Origin: Marinobacter maroccanus
GTDB lineage: Bacteria > Pseudomonadota > Gammaproteobacteria > Pseudomonadales > Oleiphilaceae
NCBI RefSeq assembly: GCF_002933275.1
Contig: NZ_PSSX01000010.1
Span: 62,001 to 126,000, forward strand
Length of the DNA: 64,000 bases
Direction of reading: 5' to 3'
Positions 9,769 to 18,957 of this stretch are shown one piece after another. Position 1 is the first letter of the stretch. Each line of letters begins with the position of its first letter. The notes below the pieces were generated by a model that did no database searches, had not been told where the DNA came from, and saw nothing but the letters and a program-made list of their open reading frames with translations. The translations under genes were made by a program, and so were the position numbers.

Positions 9769-10950
9769 ATGAACAGCAATGATGTGGTAATCGCAGGCTC
9801 AGCAAGAACCCCCATGGGCGGCATGATGGGCTCCCTTAGCTCCGTGCGCTCCCCGGACCTGGGCGCCATCTCCATCAAGGCCGCTATTGAACGCTCCGGC
9901 CTTCAGCCGGCGGATGTCCAGGAAGTGATCATGGGCTGCGTGTTGCCCGCCGGCCTGGGCCAGGCTCCGGCCCGCCAGGCGTCCCGCGCTTCCGGCATTC
10001 CCGACAGCTCCGGCTGCACCACCATCAACAAGATGTGCGGCTCCGGCATGCAGGCCGTGATCATGGCCCACGACCAGATCAAGGCAGGCACCAACAACAT
10101 CATGATCGCCGGCGGCATGGAAAACATGAGCCAGGCGCCGTACCTGCTGCCCAAGGCCCGTGCCGGCATGCGCATGGGCCACGGCCAGGTGATGGACAGT
10201 ATGTTCCTGGACGGCCTGGAAGACGCTTACGAAGGCGGCCTGATGGGTGTCTTCGCCCAGCGCACCGCTGACAAATACGACATCAGCCGTCAGGCCATGG
10301 ACGAATTCGCCATTGCCTCCCTGCAGAAATCCCTGGCGGCCATCGAGAACGGCTGGTTCCGGGACGAAATCGTTCCGGTAACCGTATCCGGCCGTGGCGG
10401 TGACACCGAAGTCGACACCGACGAGCAGCCGGGCAATGCCAAGCCGGAGAAAATCCCGCACCTGAAGCCGGCCTTCGCCAAAGACGGTTCCGTGACTGCG
10501 GCCAACTCCAGCTCCATCAGCGACGGCGCATCCGCCCTGGTACTGGCCTCCGCCGCCGAAGCCGACGCCCGCGGTCTGACACCCCAGGCCCGCATCGTGG
10601 CCCACGCCACCCATGCCCGCCTGCCGGCCGAGTTCACCCTGGCGCCCATCGGTGCCATCGAGAAGGTGCTCAAGAAAGCCGGCTGGAGCGTGGACGATGT
10701 GGATCTCTTCGAGATCAACGAAGCCTTCGCCGTGGTTACCCTTGCGGCCATCAATGAGCTGAAACTGCCGGCTGACAAGGTGAACGTCCACGGTGGCGCC
10801 TGTGCGCTCGGCCATCCGATCGGCTCTTCCGGTTCGCGGATTATCGTTACTTTGATCAATGCCCTGAATCAGCGTGGACTCAAGCGTGGTGTTGCTTCGC
10901 TGTGTATTGGTGGTGGCGAGGGGACTGCTGTTGCTATTGGGTTGATCTGA
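9769..10950 (+). CDS. Acetyl-CoA C-acyltransferase (thiolase)
   Basis: 393 residues, degradative thiolase. Catalytic residues are visible: the nucleophilic Cys in NKMCGSGMQA near residue 90, the His in GGACALGHPIGSSGSRI, and the second Cys in SLCIGGGEGTAVAIG. The start has AGGAGGACAACAAA upstream. As third gene of the plus-strand set it would cleave 2-methylacetoacetyl-CoA or acetoacetyl-CoA, completing isoleucine breakdown or using acetoacetate from LiuE. The long inverted repeat just upstream may set its expression apart from the two preceding genes. Confidence 0.93.
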   Translation: MNSNDVVIAGSARTPMGGMMGSLSSVRSPDLGAISIKAAIERSGLQPADVQEVIMGCVLPAGLGQAPARQASRASGIPDSSGCTTINKMCGSGMQAVIMAHDQIKAGTNNIMIAGGMENMSQAPYLLPKARAGMRMGHGQVMDSMFLDGLEDAYEGGLMGVFAQRTADKYDISRQAMDEFAIASLQKSLAAIENGWFRDEIVPVTVSGRGGDTEVDTDEQPGNAKPEKIPHLKPAFAKDGSVTAANSSSISDGASALVLASAAEADARGLTPQARIVAHATHARLPAEFTLAPIGAIEKVLKKAGWSVDDVDLFEINEAFAVVTLAAINELKLPADKVNVHGGACALGHPIGSSGSRIIVTLINALNQRGLKRGVASLCIGGGEGTAVAIGLI

Positions 10951-10988
10951 TTGTTTCTCGCGTAGCCTGCCTGTTTAGGGGCGGGCTT

Positions 10989-11076
10989 GCGGGGTGGCCG
11001 GTGGAGTTTTTCTTGGAAAAAGAACTCGCTTCGCTCAGACACCTTTTTCCGGCGAAAAATCCACCGGCCACCCCGC
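10989..11076. repeat. Hairpin repeat family B, copy 1
   Basis: 17-bp perfect arms (10989-11005, 11060-11076) continue through a bulge into TTTTTC/GAAAAA and then GGAAAAAG/CTTTTTCC, around an apical segment containing ACTCGCTTCGCTCAGACAC. The inner part is nearly identical to the copy at 18623-18709, but an arm base pair differs in a compensated way. It is preceded by GTAGCCTG and GGGGCGGGC, shared with the other copies. It follows the thiolase gene and may terminate it. Confidence 0.8.
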
Positions 11077-11133
11077 GCCGAGATACCCATGAGGTATCGC
11101 GAGTTAATACCCCCTTGGATTCCCTGTAACCTT

Positions 11134-11226
11134 GTAGGTTGGATTAGCCGCAGGCGTAATCCAACAGATTTTGTCTAATCCAATCTGCGAACTTTTGTCG
11201 GATTACGCTTCGCTAATCCGACCTAC
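11134..11226. repeat. Palindromic intergenic repeat family C, copy 1
   Basis: Begins GTAGGTTGGATTAGCCGCAG and ends GCTAATCCGACCTAC, so the ends are inverted repeats; an extra partial unit lies inside. The same element occurs at 18757-18825, again just after a family B hairpin. Repeats of this general sequence type are widespread in gammaproteobacteria. Together with family B it accounts for most of the non-coding gap at 10951-11329. Confidence 0.75.
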
Positions 11227-11329
11227 CGCCGGCCAGCCCCCCCCAAGTTGATATCAGTCATGCGGCCAAGCCCATGATTTGCTAGCCTTCAATGCATTGA
11301 AAGTCCCCGGCATTGGAGAAAGAACCCCC

Positions 11330-12667
11330 GTGCGAAAGCGCCACGAATTTATTGAGGAATCCCGCAAGCAGTGGAGCTCCGAGCCTGCATTTGTGGCCTC
11401 CATGGCCGCAGCGGCTGTGGGGCTGGGGAACCTGTGGCGGTTTCCGTACATGGTGGGGGAGAACGGTGGTGGCGCTTTTGTGGTGGCTTATCTGCTGGCG
11501 CTGATTGTGGTGGTTTTGCCCATCATGATTCTGGAAGTGTCGGCCGGCCGGCTTTCCAAGGGCAGCACGGTTCAGACCTACCGGCAGGTGAACCGCTTCG
11601 GGGTGGTTTACGGGTGGTTTGTGGTGCTCATCACCATGGCCATTACCAGCTATTACCTGGTGATTACTGGCTGGACCCTGGGTTATGCGGTGGATGCCGC
11701 AACAGACAACCTCCGGGTGTTTGGGGATTTTACCGAGGGGTATAACTCGCTCTGGTATTTCTTCGCCGTGACTGTGCTGGCGGCAATCATCCTGGCCAAG
11801 GATGTGACGGCCATTGAGCTGATGTCGAAGATCCTGATGCCGGTGTTGATCATTGTGATGATCGGGCTGGTGATTTTCGCCAGTCGCACACCCGGTTGGG
11901 AGCAGACCAAGGATTTCTTTTTCCAGGTGGACTGGAGCCGGTTGGCGGACGGCAAGCTGTGGGCGTTTGCGTTCGGGCAGGCGTTCTACACGCTGGCGAT
12001 TGGTCAGGGCTACCTGGTGACCTATGGCAGTTTTATCCCCCGGCAGACCCACGTGCCCCGGGCCTGTCTGATTGTTGCAGGTACCGAGACCAGTGTGGCG
12101 CTGCTGGCGGGCTGGATGATCTTTCCGTTTGTGTTCAGTCTTGGCATGGAGCCAACGGAGGGCAGTCAACTGGCGTTTGTGACCATGCCGCGGGTGTTTG
12201 AGGATATGGCTGGCGGCTATTGGGTCGGTACGCTGTTTTTCAGCCTGTTTTTTATGGCGGCGTTCAGTTCCAGCCTGGCTGGACTGAAGGTGATGATTGC
12301 GGCGGTGGCGGAAGAGTTTCGGCTCAGCAATGGCAAGGCTGTGAGTCTTGTCACTCTTGTCATGCTGGTGCTGGGCACGGCATCCGCGCTGAGCTTTACG
12401 CCGCTGGAGTGGAACATTGCCGGGGAGCCGGTGCTGGATGTGATCGACCGGGTGGCCGGCGGTAATGTGATCATCTTTTCCGGGGTGTTGGGGGCCGCCA
12501 TGTTCTGCTGGTTCATTCCGCCCGAGAAGATCCGGACGGTACTGGGCACCCAGAGCCGCTGGTGGGAATGGCGTATGTACCTGGTTGGTCGCTACCTGCC
12601 GCTGGTGATGCTGATCTGGATTGTGGTGACCTACGCCCTGAACCAGGTGGGCATCACTCCGGCCTGA
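11330..12667 (+). CDS. Sodium-dependent transporter, neurotransmitter:sodium symporter (SNF) family
   Basis: 445 residues from a GTG at 11330 with GGAGAAAG eight bases upstream; an earlier in-frame TTG at 11279 has no ribosome site. The N-terminal AAVGLGNLWRFPYMVGENGG carries the Na+ and substrate-binding unwound TM1 signature of LeuT-like transporters, followed by about ten further hydrophobic segments. It should import an amino acid or related amine with Na+; the substrate cannot be read from sequence. Its 3' end overlaps the convergent activator gene by 14 bp. Confidence 0.9.
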   Translation: MRKRHEFIEESRKQWSSEPAFVASMAAAAVGLGNLWRFPYMVGENGGGAFVVAYLLALIVVVLPIMILEVSAGRLSKGSTVQTYRQVNRFGVVYGWFVVLITMAITSYYLVITGWTLGYAVDAATDNLRVFGDFTEGYNSLWYFFAVTVLAAIILAKDVTAIELMSKILMPVLIIVMIGLVIFASRTPGWEQTKDFFFQVDWSRLADGKLWAFAFGQAFYTLAIGQGYLVTYGSFIPRQTHVPRACLIVAGTETSVALLAGWMIFPFVFSLGMEPTEGSQLAFVTMPRVFEDMAGGYWVGTLFFSLFFMAAFSSSLAGLKVMIAAVAEEFRLSNGKAVSLVTLVMLVLGTASALSFTPLEWNIAGEPVLDVIDRVAGGNVIIFSGVLGAAMFCWFIPPEKIRTVLGTQSRWWEWRMYLVGRYLPLVMLIWIVVTYALNQVGITPA

Positions 12668-14570
12668 CCTGGAATGCCCTGGGTTCGATCTTCAGCTTTT
12701 TCAGGCGCGAGGTCAGGGTGGTGGGTTTGATGCCCAGCATGGCCGCCGCGCCGTCATCCCCGAAGACCCGGCCACTGCTCATGGTGAGGGCTCGTGCCAG
12801 ATTCTGTTTTTCCAGCTCCCGCAACTCCTGTTCCGTCATCAGTTCGCCGCTGTAATGCCTCGCCGGGGGCGCTTCTGCCCTGCTGGACCGGGCTGCTGAA
12901 TCCGGCCCCGGCAGGTCCAGATCCAGCCGGCCGTCGGCGGTGATTACCTGGCGTTCGATCACATTCTCCAGCTCCCGCACATTCCCGGGCCAGTGGTAGG
13001 CTTTCAGGGTTTCCATATCTCGCTCTCTCAGGGCCAGCTGCGGCCTGTTGAACTTCTGGCAGGCCCGGTTCAGGAATTCCTGCGCGAGGATGGGGATGTC
13101 TTCCAGCCGCCGGCGCAAGGGCACGGATTCGATGGGGAAGACGTTCAGGCGGAAGTAGAGGTCTTCCCGGAAGGTTTTTTCCTGAACTTCCGATTTCAGG
13201 TCCCGATTGGTTGCGGCAATCACCCGAACATCTACCGCCCGGGTGTGGTTCTCGCCCACGCGCTCGAATTGCTGATCCTGCAGAACCCGGAGCAGTTTGC
13301 CCTGAAGTTCCAGTGGGATTTCGCCGACTTCGTCCAGGAACAGGGTGCCGCCATCTGCCAGCTCAAACCGGCCCACGCGATCGCTTACGGCGCCGGTGAA
13401 GGCACCCTTGATGTGGCCGAAGAACTCGCTCTCGAACAGATCCTTGGGGATGGCTGCACAGTTCACCCGAATCAGGGGCCGGTCCCGTCGGCTGCTGGAC
13501 TGGTGGATGGCGCGGGCAATCAGCTCCTTGCCTGTGCCTGATTCGCCGGTGATCAGCACGTTGGCATCGGTGGGCGCCACCATGCCGATCCGCCGTACGA
13601 TGGCTTTGATCGCCTCGCTCTGGCCGAATATTTCGTGGAAGTGGTACTCGGCGCTGAGTTCTTCCTGCAGATAGGCGTTCTCCATTTCCAGCCGATGTTT
13701 GAGAGTCTCTACTTCTTCCAGCGCTTTCTGCAGTTCTTTCTGGGCTTCCTGGCGGGCAGAGATATCCCGGAACACCACCACCGCGCCCACCGGATGCCCG
13801 TTGTCCAGAATCGGTGTGCTGGTGTATTCCACAGGGAAGCCGCTGCCATCCTTGCGCCAGAACCAGTCTTCGCCGACGCGCTTCACGCTGGCGTCGCGGA
13901 AGGCGGCGTATATCGGGCAGTCCTTCAGGGGGTACAGGCTGCCATCGGCATGGGAGTGGTGCACCACGCGGTGCAGTACCCGACCCATAAGCTCGTCAAT
14001 TCGCCATCCCAGCATGCGCTCGGCTGCGGGGTTTGCAAAGGTGCCTCGGCCCTCGGCATCCACCCCGTAAATGCCTTCCCCGACGGCATGCAGGATCAGC
14101 TGGTTTTCCCTTTCCATGTCCTTGAACAGCTCTTCCACTCGACGCCACTCAAGCAGGCCGCCCCGGTGGTAGTGGTTGGCATCATGGCGCTCTCGAAGGG
14201 TACGAAGCTGGCGGCGGTCGCGTAGTAACAACAGCACATTCTGGGATTCCGCTTCGCCGACCCGGGAAGAGGAGATTTCCAGCTCCACGGTGTGGCCGTC
14301 CCGGTGCTGGAGGAAGAAATCCCGGCTCCAGCCGTGGCTGCGAAACAGGGTTTCTTCGGTGAAGGCGATCAGTTGCGGACGCTGGTCTGTGAACAGATGG
14401 GTGCAGGGCGTGCCGACGAGGGATTGCCGGTCGGTGCCGATCATCCGGCCCATGGCGCTGTTGGCCGAAAGAATCAGATCCCGGGCAGCGTCCACTAGTA
14501 GGGCCGCTTCTGGCAGGTGGTTAATCCAGTTGCCGGTGATTTCAGGGCGAATGATGGCTTCGGTGTTCAT
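12654..14570 (-). CDS. Sigma-54-dependent activator with PAS sensor domains
   Basis: 638 residues. Two N-terminal PAS domains ([39 protein letters not shown]) are followed by a coiled coil, an AAA+ domain and a Fis-like helix-turn-helix ([19 protein letters not shown]). In the AAA+ domain [11 protein letters not shown] is Walker A, GAFTGA the sigma-54 contact loop, and [11 protein letters not shown]alker B. There is no receiver domain, so it probably senses a ligand or redox state directly. It diverges from the binding-protein/cyanase operon, whose promoter matches the sigma-54 consensus, so it is the likely activator of that operon. Confidence 0.92.
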   Translation of the reverse strand: MNTEAIIRPEITGNWINHLPEAALLVDAARDLILSANSAMGRMIGTDRQSLVGTPCTHLFTDQRPQLIAFTEETLFRSHGWSRDFFLQHRDGHTVELEISSSRVGEAESQNVLLLLRDRRQLRTLRERHDANHYHRGGLLEWRRVEELFKDMERENQLILHAVGEGIYGVDAEGRGTFANPAAERMLGWRIDELMGRVLHRVVHHSHADGSLYPLKDCPIYAAFRDASVKRVGEDWFWRKDGSGFPVEYTSTPILDNGHPVGAVVVFRDISARQEAQKELQKALEEVETLKHRLEMENAYLQEELSAEYHFHEIFGQSEAIKAIVRRIGMVAPTDANVLITGESGTGKELIARAIHQSSSRRDRPLIRVNCAAIPKDLFESEFFGHIKGAFTGAVSDRVGRFELADGGTLFLDEVGEIPLELQGKLLRVLQDQQFERVGENHTRAVDVRVIAATNRDLKSEVQEKTFREDLYFRLNVFPIESVPLRRRLEDIPILAQEFLNRACQKFNRPQLALRERDMETLKAYHWPGNVRELENVIERQVITADGRLDLDLPGPDSAARSSRAEAPPARHYSGELMTEQELRELEKQNLARALTMSSGRVFGDDGAAAMLGIKPTTLTSRLKKLKIEPRAFQVRPE

Positions 14571-14619
14571 GGCGATTTCCTGAGTCCGTTCCCAAAGGAA
14601 GAAACAAACCCTGTGCCAA

Positions 14620-14674
14620 CTACGAAAAATCGCAGTCCGGGCTACGAAAAATCGTGAATTACGAAATGTCGTAG
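14620..14674. promoter_or_regulatory. Three upstream activator sites for the sigma-54 regulator
   Basis: Three related 16-bp sites lie at 14620-14635 (CTACGAAAAATCGCAG), 14642-14657 (CTACGAAAAATCGTGA) and 14659-14674 (TTACGAAATGTCGTAG). The consensus is the palindrome YTACGA-N4-TCGTAG. They lie 70-120 bp before the GG-N10-GC promoter, the normal place for enhancer-binding sites, and next to the divergent regulator's own start. Confidence 0.75.
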
Positions 14675-14740
14675 CTCTTCTGTTTTCAGGCTTCTCTTTC
14701 CTAATGCTTTAAAAACAATGGGTTAAAAAAATAACCGCAC

Positions 14741-14756
14741 TTGGCATAAACCCTGC
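14741..14756 (+). promoter_or_regulatory. Sigma-54 promoter of the cyanate operon
   Basis: TTGGCATAAACCCTGC has GG at 14743-14744 and GC at 14755-14756 with exactly 10 bases between, matching the sigma-54 -24/-12 rule. It lies 117 bp before the binding-protein start and downstream of three activator palindromes. Confidence 0.8.
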
Positions 14757-14872
14757 GATACCTCTTCCAGAACGCGTAGCCGACCAGGCCCTTTTTCAGG
14801 CCTCGGGCCCGAGCCGCAACTTTGTTGCACCGCAAGAGTGCAGAAATAACCATTAATTCAGGAGAGTGCCCC

Positions 14873-16294
14873 ATGACCACGAAAAGCCTTGGAAATCCGT
14901 TTGACGGTGACAAGTCCCTGATTCACGCAAAGACCTGCGGCTGCCCCGAGTGCAAACCCGGCGACAGCGCCCCGTCCATTTCCCTCGATCTCAAGCCCTC
15001 GGCCGGCCAGCAGGCAGTAGCCGACGAGCATCTGGATTCTGAAGCGATGATGGATCGCGCTATCGAAGGTGCGGTGGTGCGTTCGGTGTTTGGTCACAAT
15101 GAACACAGCCGGCGTGCATTCATGAAAATGATGGGTGCTGGTACCGCAGCGGCGGTTCTGGGCAGCGTGTTCCCGATGGAGAAAGCCAAAGCCGCGGTGA
15201 AGGAATCCCTGGGCAAGCTTGAGAAGACCAAGCTGAACGTCGGTTTTGTGCCGATCACCTGTGCCACGCCAATCATAATGGCTCACCCCATGGGTTTCTA
15301 TGAGCGCTACGGCCTGGATGTAACCGTGACCAAAACCGCCGGCTGGGCGGTAGCCCGGGACAAATCCCTGGCCGGCGAGTACGACGCGTCCCACATGCTC
15401 ACGCCCATGCCCCTGGCGATGACCATGGGCGCCGGCTCCACACCGGAACCGTTCATCATGCCGGCGGTTGAGAACATCAACGGCCAGGCTATCGTTTTGC
15501 ACGTGGACCATAAGGACAAGCGCGACCCGAAGCAGTGGAAAGGCTTCAAGTTTGGCGTGCCGTTCGAGTATTCCATGCACAACTTCCTGTTGCGCTACTA
15601 TCTGGCTGAGAACGGCATCGACCCGGACAAGGACGTGCAGATCCGTGTGGTACCGCCACCCGAGATGGTCGCCAACCTGCGTGCCGGTAACCTCGATGGT
15701 TACCTGTCTCCGGATCCGTTCAACCAGCGCGCCGTGTGGGAGAAGGTGGGCTTCATCCACATGCTCACCAAGGACATCTGGGAGGGCCACCCGTGCTGCG
15801 CCTTTGCCTGCAGCCAACAGTTCGCCACCCAGAATCCGAATACCTACGGAGCTCTGCTACGCGCCATCATCGACGCCACCCAGTACTCCAACAATCCAGA
15901 TAACCGAAAGGAAATTTCCGAAGCGATCGCGCCCAAGAACTATCTGAACCAGCCGGTACCGGTGATCCAGCAAGTTCTGACCGGCTACTACGCCGATGGC
16001 CTTGGCGAGGTAAAAGACGTGCCGGACCGAATCGACTTCGACCCGTTCCCCTGGCACTCCATGGGTGTGTGGATCCTCACCCAGATGAAGCGCTGGGGTT
16101 ATATCGAGGGCGACGTCGACTACAAGGGCATCGCCGAGCAGGTCTACCTGGCGGGCGAGACCGGCAAGATCATGGAAGAGCTGGGCTACAGCGCTCCGGA
16201 CAAGACCTACAAAACTCACACCATCATGGGCAAGACGTTCGATTCTGATCGTGCAGAAGAGTATGCACGCAGCTTCGACATTGGGAGGGTGTAA
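14873..16294 (+). CDS. ABC transporter substrate-binding protein, nitrate/cyanate type, Tat-exported
   Basis: 473 residues from ATG 14873 (CAGGAGAGTGCCCC upstream). A twin-arginine signal (SRRAFMKMMGAGTAAAVLG) begins only at residue 79, after an unusually long charged N-region that includes the cysteine cluster CGCPEC (residues 22-27). The mature part is of the NrtA/CmpA class (NVGFVPITCATPIIMAHPMG; HPCCAFACSQQF). It should bind the substrate in the periplasm and hand it to the permease 2 nt downstream. Since cyanase ends the operon, cyanate is the best guess; nitrate or bicarbonate binding is the alternative. Confidence 0.87.
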   Translation: MTTKSLGNPFDGDKSLIHAKTCGCPECKPGDSAPSISLDLKPSAGQQAVADEHLDSEAMMDRAIEGAVVRSVFGHNEHSRRAFMKMMGAGTAAAVLGSVFPMEKAKAAVKESLGKLEKTKLNVGFVPITCATPIIMAHPMGFYERYGLDVTVTKTAGWAVARDKSLAGEYDASHMLTPMPLAMTMGAGSTPEPFIMPAVENINGQAIVLHVDHKDKRDPKQWKGFKFGVPFEYSMHNFLLRYYLAENGIDPDKDVQIRVVPPPEMVANLRAGNLDGYLSPDPFNQRAVWEKVGFIHMLTKDIWEGHPCCAFACSQQFATQNPNTYGALLRAIIDATQYSNNPDNRKEISEAIAPKNYLNQPVPVIQQVLTGYYADGLGEVKDVPDRIDFDPFPWHSMGVWILTQMKRWGYIEGDVDYKGIAEQVYLAGETGKIMEELGYSAPDKTYKTHTIMGKTFDSDRAEEYARSFDIGRV

Positions 16295-16296
16295 CC

Positions 16297-17124
16297 ATGG
16301 CTTCCCTGAACGTTCGAGCAGCACTGCTGTCGGTTTCGTTCCTGATTCTGGCCCTGGGGCTCTGGGAAATGGCAACCCAGCCCCCGGAGGCCCAGACAGG
16401 GCTGACCGAATACGAAATGCTGATGGGTGGAGTGGAGCAGGAATCCCGCGTGCCGCCACCCTCGGCGGTGATCAAGCTGGCCTGGGCGGAGCTATCCGAC
16501 CCCTTCTACGATGCCGGCGCCAACGATAAGGGTATCGGCATTCAGCTGGCCTATTCGGTGTACCGGGTGCTGACCGGGTACCTGGCGGCCATGGCCATCG
16601 CGCTGCCCGTGGGCTTCCTGATCGGTATGTCGCCGCTGATGTACAAGGCCCTGAACCCTTATATCCAGGTGCTGCGGCCTATTTCACCGCTGGCCTGGAT
16701 GCCCCTGGCCCTGTTCATCATCCAGGATTCCGATGCTTCGGCGATCTTCGTGATCTTCATCTGCTCGATCTGGCCCATGTTGCTGAACACCGCCTTTGGT
16801 GTGGCCAACGTGAGGCAGGACTGGGTAAACGTGGCCCGCACCCACGAACTCGGTCCCCTGCGCACCGCCATTACCGTGATCCTGCCGGCCGCCGCCCCCA
16901 CCATCCTGACCGGTATGCGCATTTCCATCGGGATTGCCTGGCTGGTCATCGTGGCTGCAGAGATGCTCGTGGGCGGCACCGGCATTGGCTACTACGTGTG
17001 GAACGAGTGGAACAACCTGGATCTGGCCAGTGTGATCTTCTCCATCCTGATGATCGGGGTGGTGGGCATGCTGCTCGACCTGGCCCTGGGCAAGGCCCAG
17101 AAACTGGTGGAATACAACGAATGA
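16297..17124 (+). CDS. ABC transporter permease, nitrate/cyanate type
   Basis: 275 residues with an N-terminal membrane anchor and about five to six further membrane segments. The cytoplasmic coupling segment ARTHELGPLRTAITVILPAA is the EAA loop that contacts the ATPase. NrtB/CynB-like class (RPISPLAWMPLALF). The start ATG is 2 nt after the binding-protein stop, with GGGAGGGTG upstream, so the two are co-translated. It forms the inner-membrane channel for the substrate captured by the preceding protein. Confidence 0.88.
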   Translation: MASLNVRAALLSVSFLILALGLWEMATQPPEAQTGLTEYEMLMGGVEQESRVPPPSAVIKLAWAELSDPFYDAGANDKGIGIQLAYSVYRVLTGYLAAMAIALPVGFLIGMSPLMYKALNPYIQVLRPISPLAWMPLALFIIQDSDASAIFVIFICSIWPMLLNTAFGVANVRQDWVNVARTHELGPLRTAITVILPAAAPTILTGMRISIGIAWLVIVAAEMLVGGTGIGYYVWNEWNNLDLASVIFSILMIGVVGMLLDLALGKAQKLVEYNE

Positions 17125-17179
17125 GCGGTCCGGCACCGGTTACCGGTGCCGGCCTCAACCCTCCGAATGGAGACCTGTT

Positions 17180-18106
17180 ATGAGTAAATCATTCCTGGAA
17201 GTAGATGGCCTGTCCAAGGTGTATCCGGATGGCCAGGGCGGTGAGCTGACCGTCTTCGAGGATATCCGCTTTGCCCTGGAGAAAGGTGAGTTCGTTTGCA
17301 TCATCGGCCACTCCGGTTGCGGCAAATCCACCATCCTGAACGTACTGGCAGGCCTGGACGAAGCCAGCGCCGGCAACGTGGTCATGAACGGCAAGGAAAT
17401 CAAAGGCCCCGGCCTTGAGCGCGGCGTGGTGTTCCAGAACTACAGCCTGTTGCCCTGGAAAACCACATTGAACAACATCGTCTTTGCCGTGCGCGCCCGC
17501 TGGCCCGAGTGGTCCAAGGACAAGGTGAAGGAGCACAGTGAGCGCTATCTGAAAATGGTGGGCCTGGACCATGCCCTGAACCGGAAACCGTCCCAGCTAT
17601 CCGGCGGCATGCGCCAGAGGGTGAGTATCGCCCGGGCCTTCGCCACCCAGCCGGAACTCCTGCTGCTGGACGAACCCTTCGGCGCATTGGATGCGCTCAC
17701 TCGAGGTGTGATTCAGGACGAGCTGGTGAAAATCTGGGAAGAAACCCGCCAGACCGTGTTCATGATCACACACGATGTGGATGAAGCCATTCTGCTCTCC
17801 GACCGAATCTTTCTAATGTCCAATGGCCCCAACGCCCGCATCGCCGAAAGCGTGAAAGTTGATATCCCGCATCCGCGGGCCCGGGCCACCATTTTCCAGA
17901 ACCCGGCCTACCACAAAACCCGGGACTACCTGGTGGACTTCCTGGTCAACCGAAGCGGCTCGGCTCTGCCGGAAAAAGACGGTACCCCGAAAATCGTGGA
18001 ACCCGCCCAAGGCGTTGCCCAGGCAACGCCAGCGTCTGCCGACGCTGAAACCGAATCCGACTCCGAATCCGAATCTGACACTGCCGCCCGTGCGGTGAAT
18101 GCCTGA
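17180..18106 (+). CDS. ABC transporter ATPase, nitrate/cyanate type
   Basis: 308 residues. Walker A GHSGCGKST, Q-loop FQNYSLLPW, signature LSGGM and Walker B LLLLDEPFGALD are intact, as expected for NrtD/CynD-type ATPases. The last 40 residues are an added acidic-serine tail (DAETESDSESESD), probably disordered, that is not part of the fold. The tail codons are almost all GAx/TCx, so it may be a recent repeat expansion. It energises the permease and is followed 26 nt later by cynS. Confidence 0.9.
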   Translation: MSKSFLEVDGLSKVYPDGQGGELTVFEDIRFALEKGEFVCIIGHSGCGKSTILNVLAGLDEASAGNVVMNGKEIKGPGLERGVVFQNYSLLPWKTTLNNIVFAVRARWPEWSKDKVKEHSERYLKMVGLDHALNRKPSQLSGGMRQRVSIARAFATQPELLLLDEPFGALDALTRGVIQDELVKIWEETRQTVFMITHDVDEAILLSDRIFLMSNGPNARIAESVKVDIPHPRARATIFQNPAYHKTRDYLVDFLVNRSGSALPEKDGTPKIVEPAQGVAQATPASADAETESDSESESDTAARAVNA

Positions 18107-18132
18107 CGTAAAACCCAAGAGAGGAAAAAGCC

Positions 18133-18576
18133 ATGATGAACAAAGAGCTGATGACCGCCAAAATCCTGGAAGCCAAGGTGTCCAAGGGCATGACCTGGGA
18201 AGCCATCGCCGAAACCATCGGTATGTCCCCGGTGTTCACCACCTCAGCGGCCCTGGGTATGAACAGCCTCACCGAGGACAAGGCCTTTGCCCTGTGTGAA
18301 GTCCTCGACCTCGACAAGCCGATAGCCGAAGCCCTGCAGGTCTGCCCCAAAAAAGCCTGGGACGGTGCTGTTCCCCAGGATCCGCTGATCTACCGTTTGT
18401 ACGAAGTGGTGGGTGTGTACGGCGATACCATGAAAGAACTGATCCATGAAAAATTCGGCGACGGCATCATGAGTGCCATTGATTTCACCATGGACATCGA
18501 GAAGGAAGAGAATCCGAAGGGCGACCGTGTTGTGGTTACCATGAACGGGAAGTTCCTGCCTTACAAAGCCTGGTGA
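18133..18576 (+). CDS. cynS: Cyanase (cyanate hydratase)
   Basis: 147 residues, close to the 156 of E. coli. It converts cyanate and bicarbonate to ammonia and CO2. The N-terminal helical domain includes GMTWEAIAETIGMSP, and the C-terminal catalytic domain holds the family Arg and Glu in IYRLYEVVGVYG and the Ser in GIMSAIDF. GAGGAAAAAGCC precedes the ATG. Its position after an ABC importer indicates import and detoxification or nitrogen use of cyanate under sigma-54 control. Confidence 0.96.
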   Translation: MMNKELMTAKILEAKVSKGMTWEAIAETIGMSPVFTTSAALGMNSLTEDKAFALCEVLDLDKPIAEALQVCPKKAWDGAVPQDPLIYRLYEVVGVYGDTMKELIHEKFGDGIMSAIDFTMDIEKEENPKGDRVVVTMNGKFLPYKAW

Positions 18577-18622
18577 TTTAGAGGTGCCCGCCTTTGTAGC
18601 CTGTGGGTTTAGGGGCGGGCTT

Positions 18623-18709
18623 GCGGGGTGGCAGGTGGATTTTTCTTGGAAAAAGAACTCGCTTTGCTCAGACACCTTTTTCCGGCGAAAAATCCACCTG
18701 CCACCCCGC
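18623..18709. repeat. Hairpin repeat family B, copy 2
   Basis: Perfect 23-bp arms (18623-18645, 18687-18709) around an inner GGAAAAAG/CTTTTTCC stem and the apical ACTCGCTTTGCTCAGACAC. Compared with copy 1 the arm reads GGTGGCAGGTGGA instead of GGTGGCCGGTGGA and the opposite arm carries the matching change, so pairing is kept. It lies just after cynS. Confidence 0.82.
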
Positions 18710-18756
18710 GCCGGCGTGCAACACGGGTTCACCGGTTTAAGGATTTTTGTGCTTTT

Positions 18757-18825
18757 GTAGGTTGGATTAGCCGCAGGCGTAATCCAACAAATTTTGTCGG
18801 ATTACGCTTCGCTAATCCGACCTAC
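18757..18825. repeat. Palindromic intergenic repeat family C, copy 2
   Basis: GTAGGTTGGATTAGCCGCAG at one end and GCTAATCCGACCTAC at the other; a shorter version of the element at 11134-11226 lacking its internal partial unit. Confidence 0.75.
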
Positions 18826-18865
18826 CAAATATTCCCCTCAGAAATATCCTTTCTGCCCGTCGGTA

Positions 18866-18950
18866 GGGGGTGGGGGTATCTTTTCTGACAGGGAAAAGAT
18901 GTCTGAGCGCAGCGAGTTGTTTTCCCCGAAGAAAAGATACCCCCACCCCC
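18866..18950. repeat. Hairpin repeat family B, copy 3, inverted and with different arms
   Basis: Perfect 20-bp arms (18866-18885, 18931-18950) of a new sequence (GGGGGTGGGGGTATCTTTTC). The apical part TGTCTGAGCGCAGCGAGTT is the reverse complement of the apical part of copies 1 and 2, so this copy is in the other orientation. It shows that the family keeps a core while its arms change. Confidence 0.75.
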
Positions 18951-18957
18951 GTACCTG

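Noticed and set aside
8177..9805. 542-codon frame antisense to the SDR/acyl-CoA dehydrogenase genes
   Set aside because: Spans the repeat element and opposite conserved genes; no family features.
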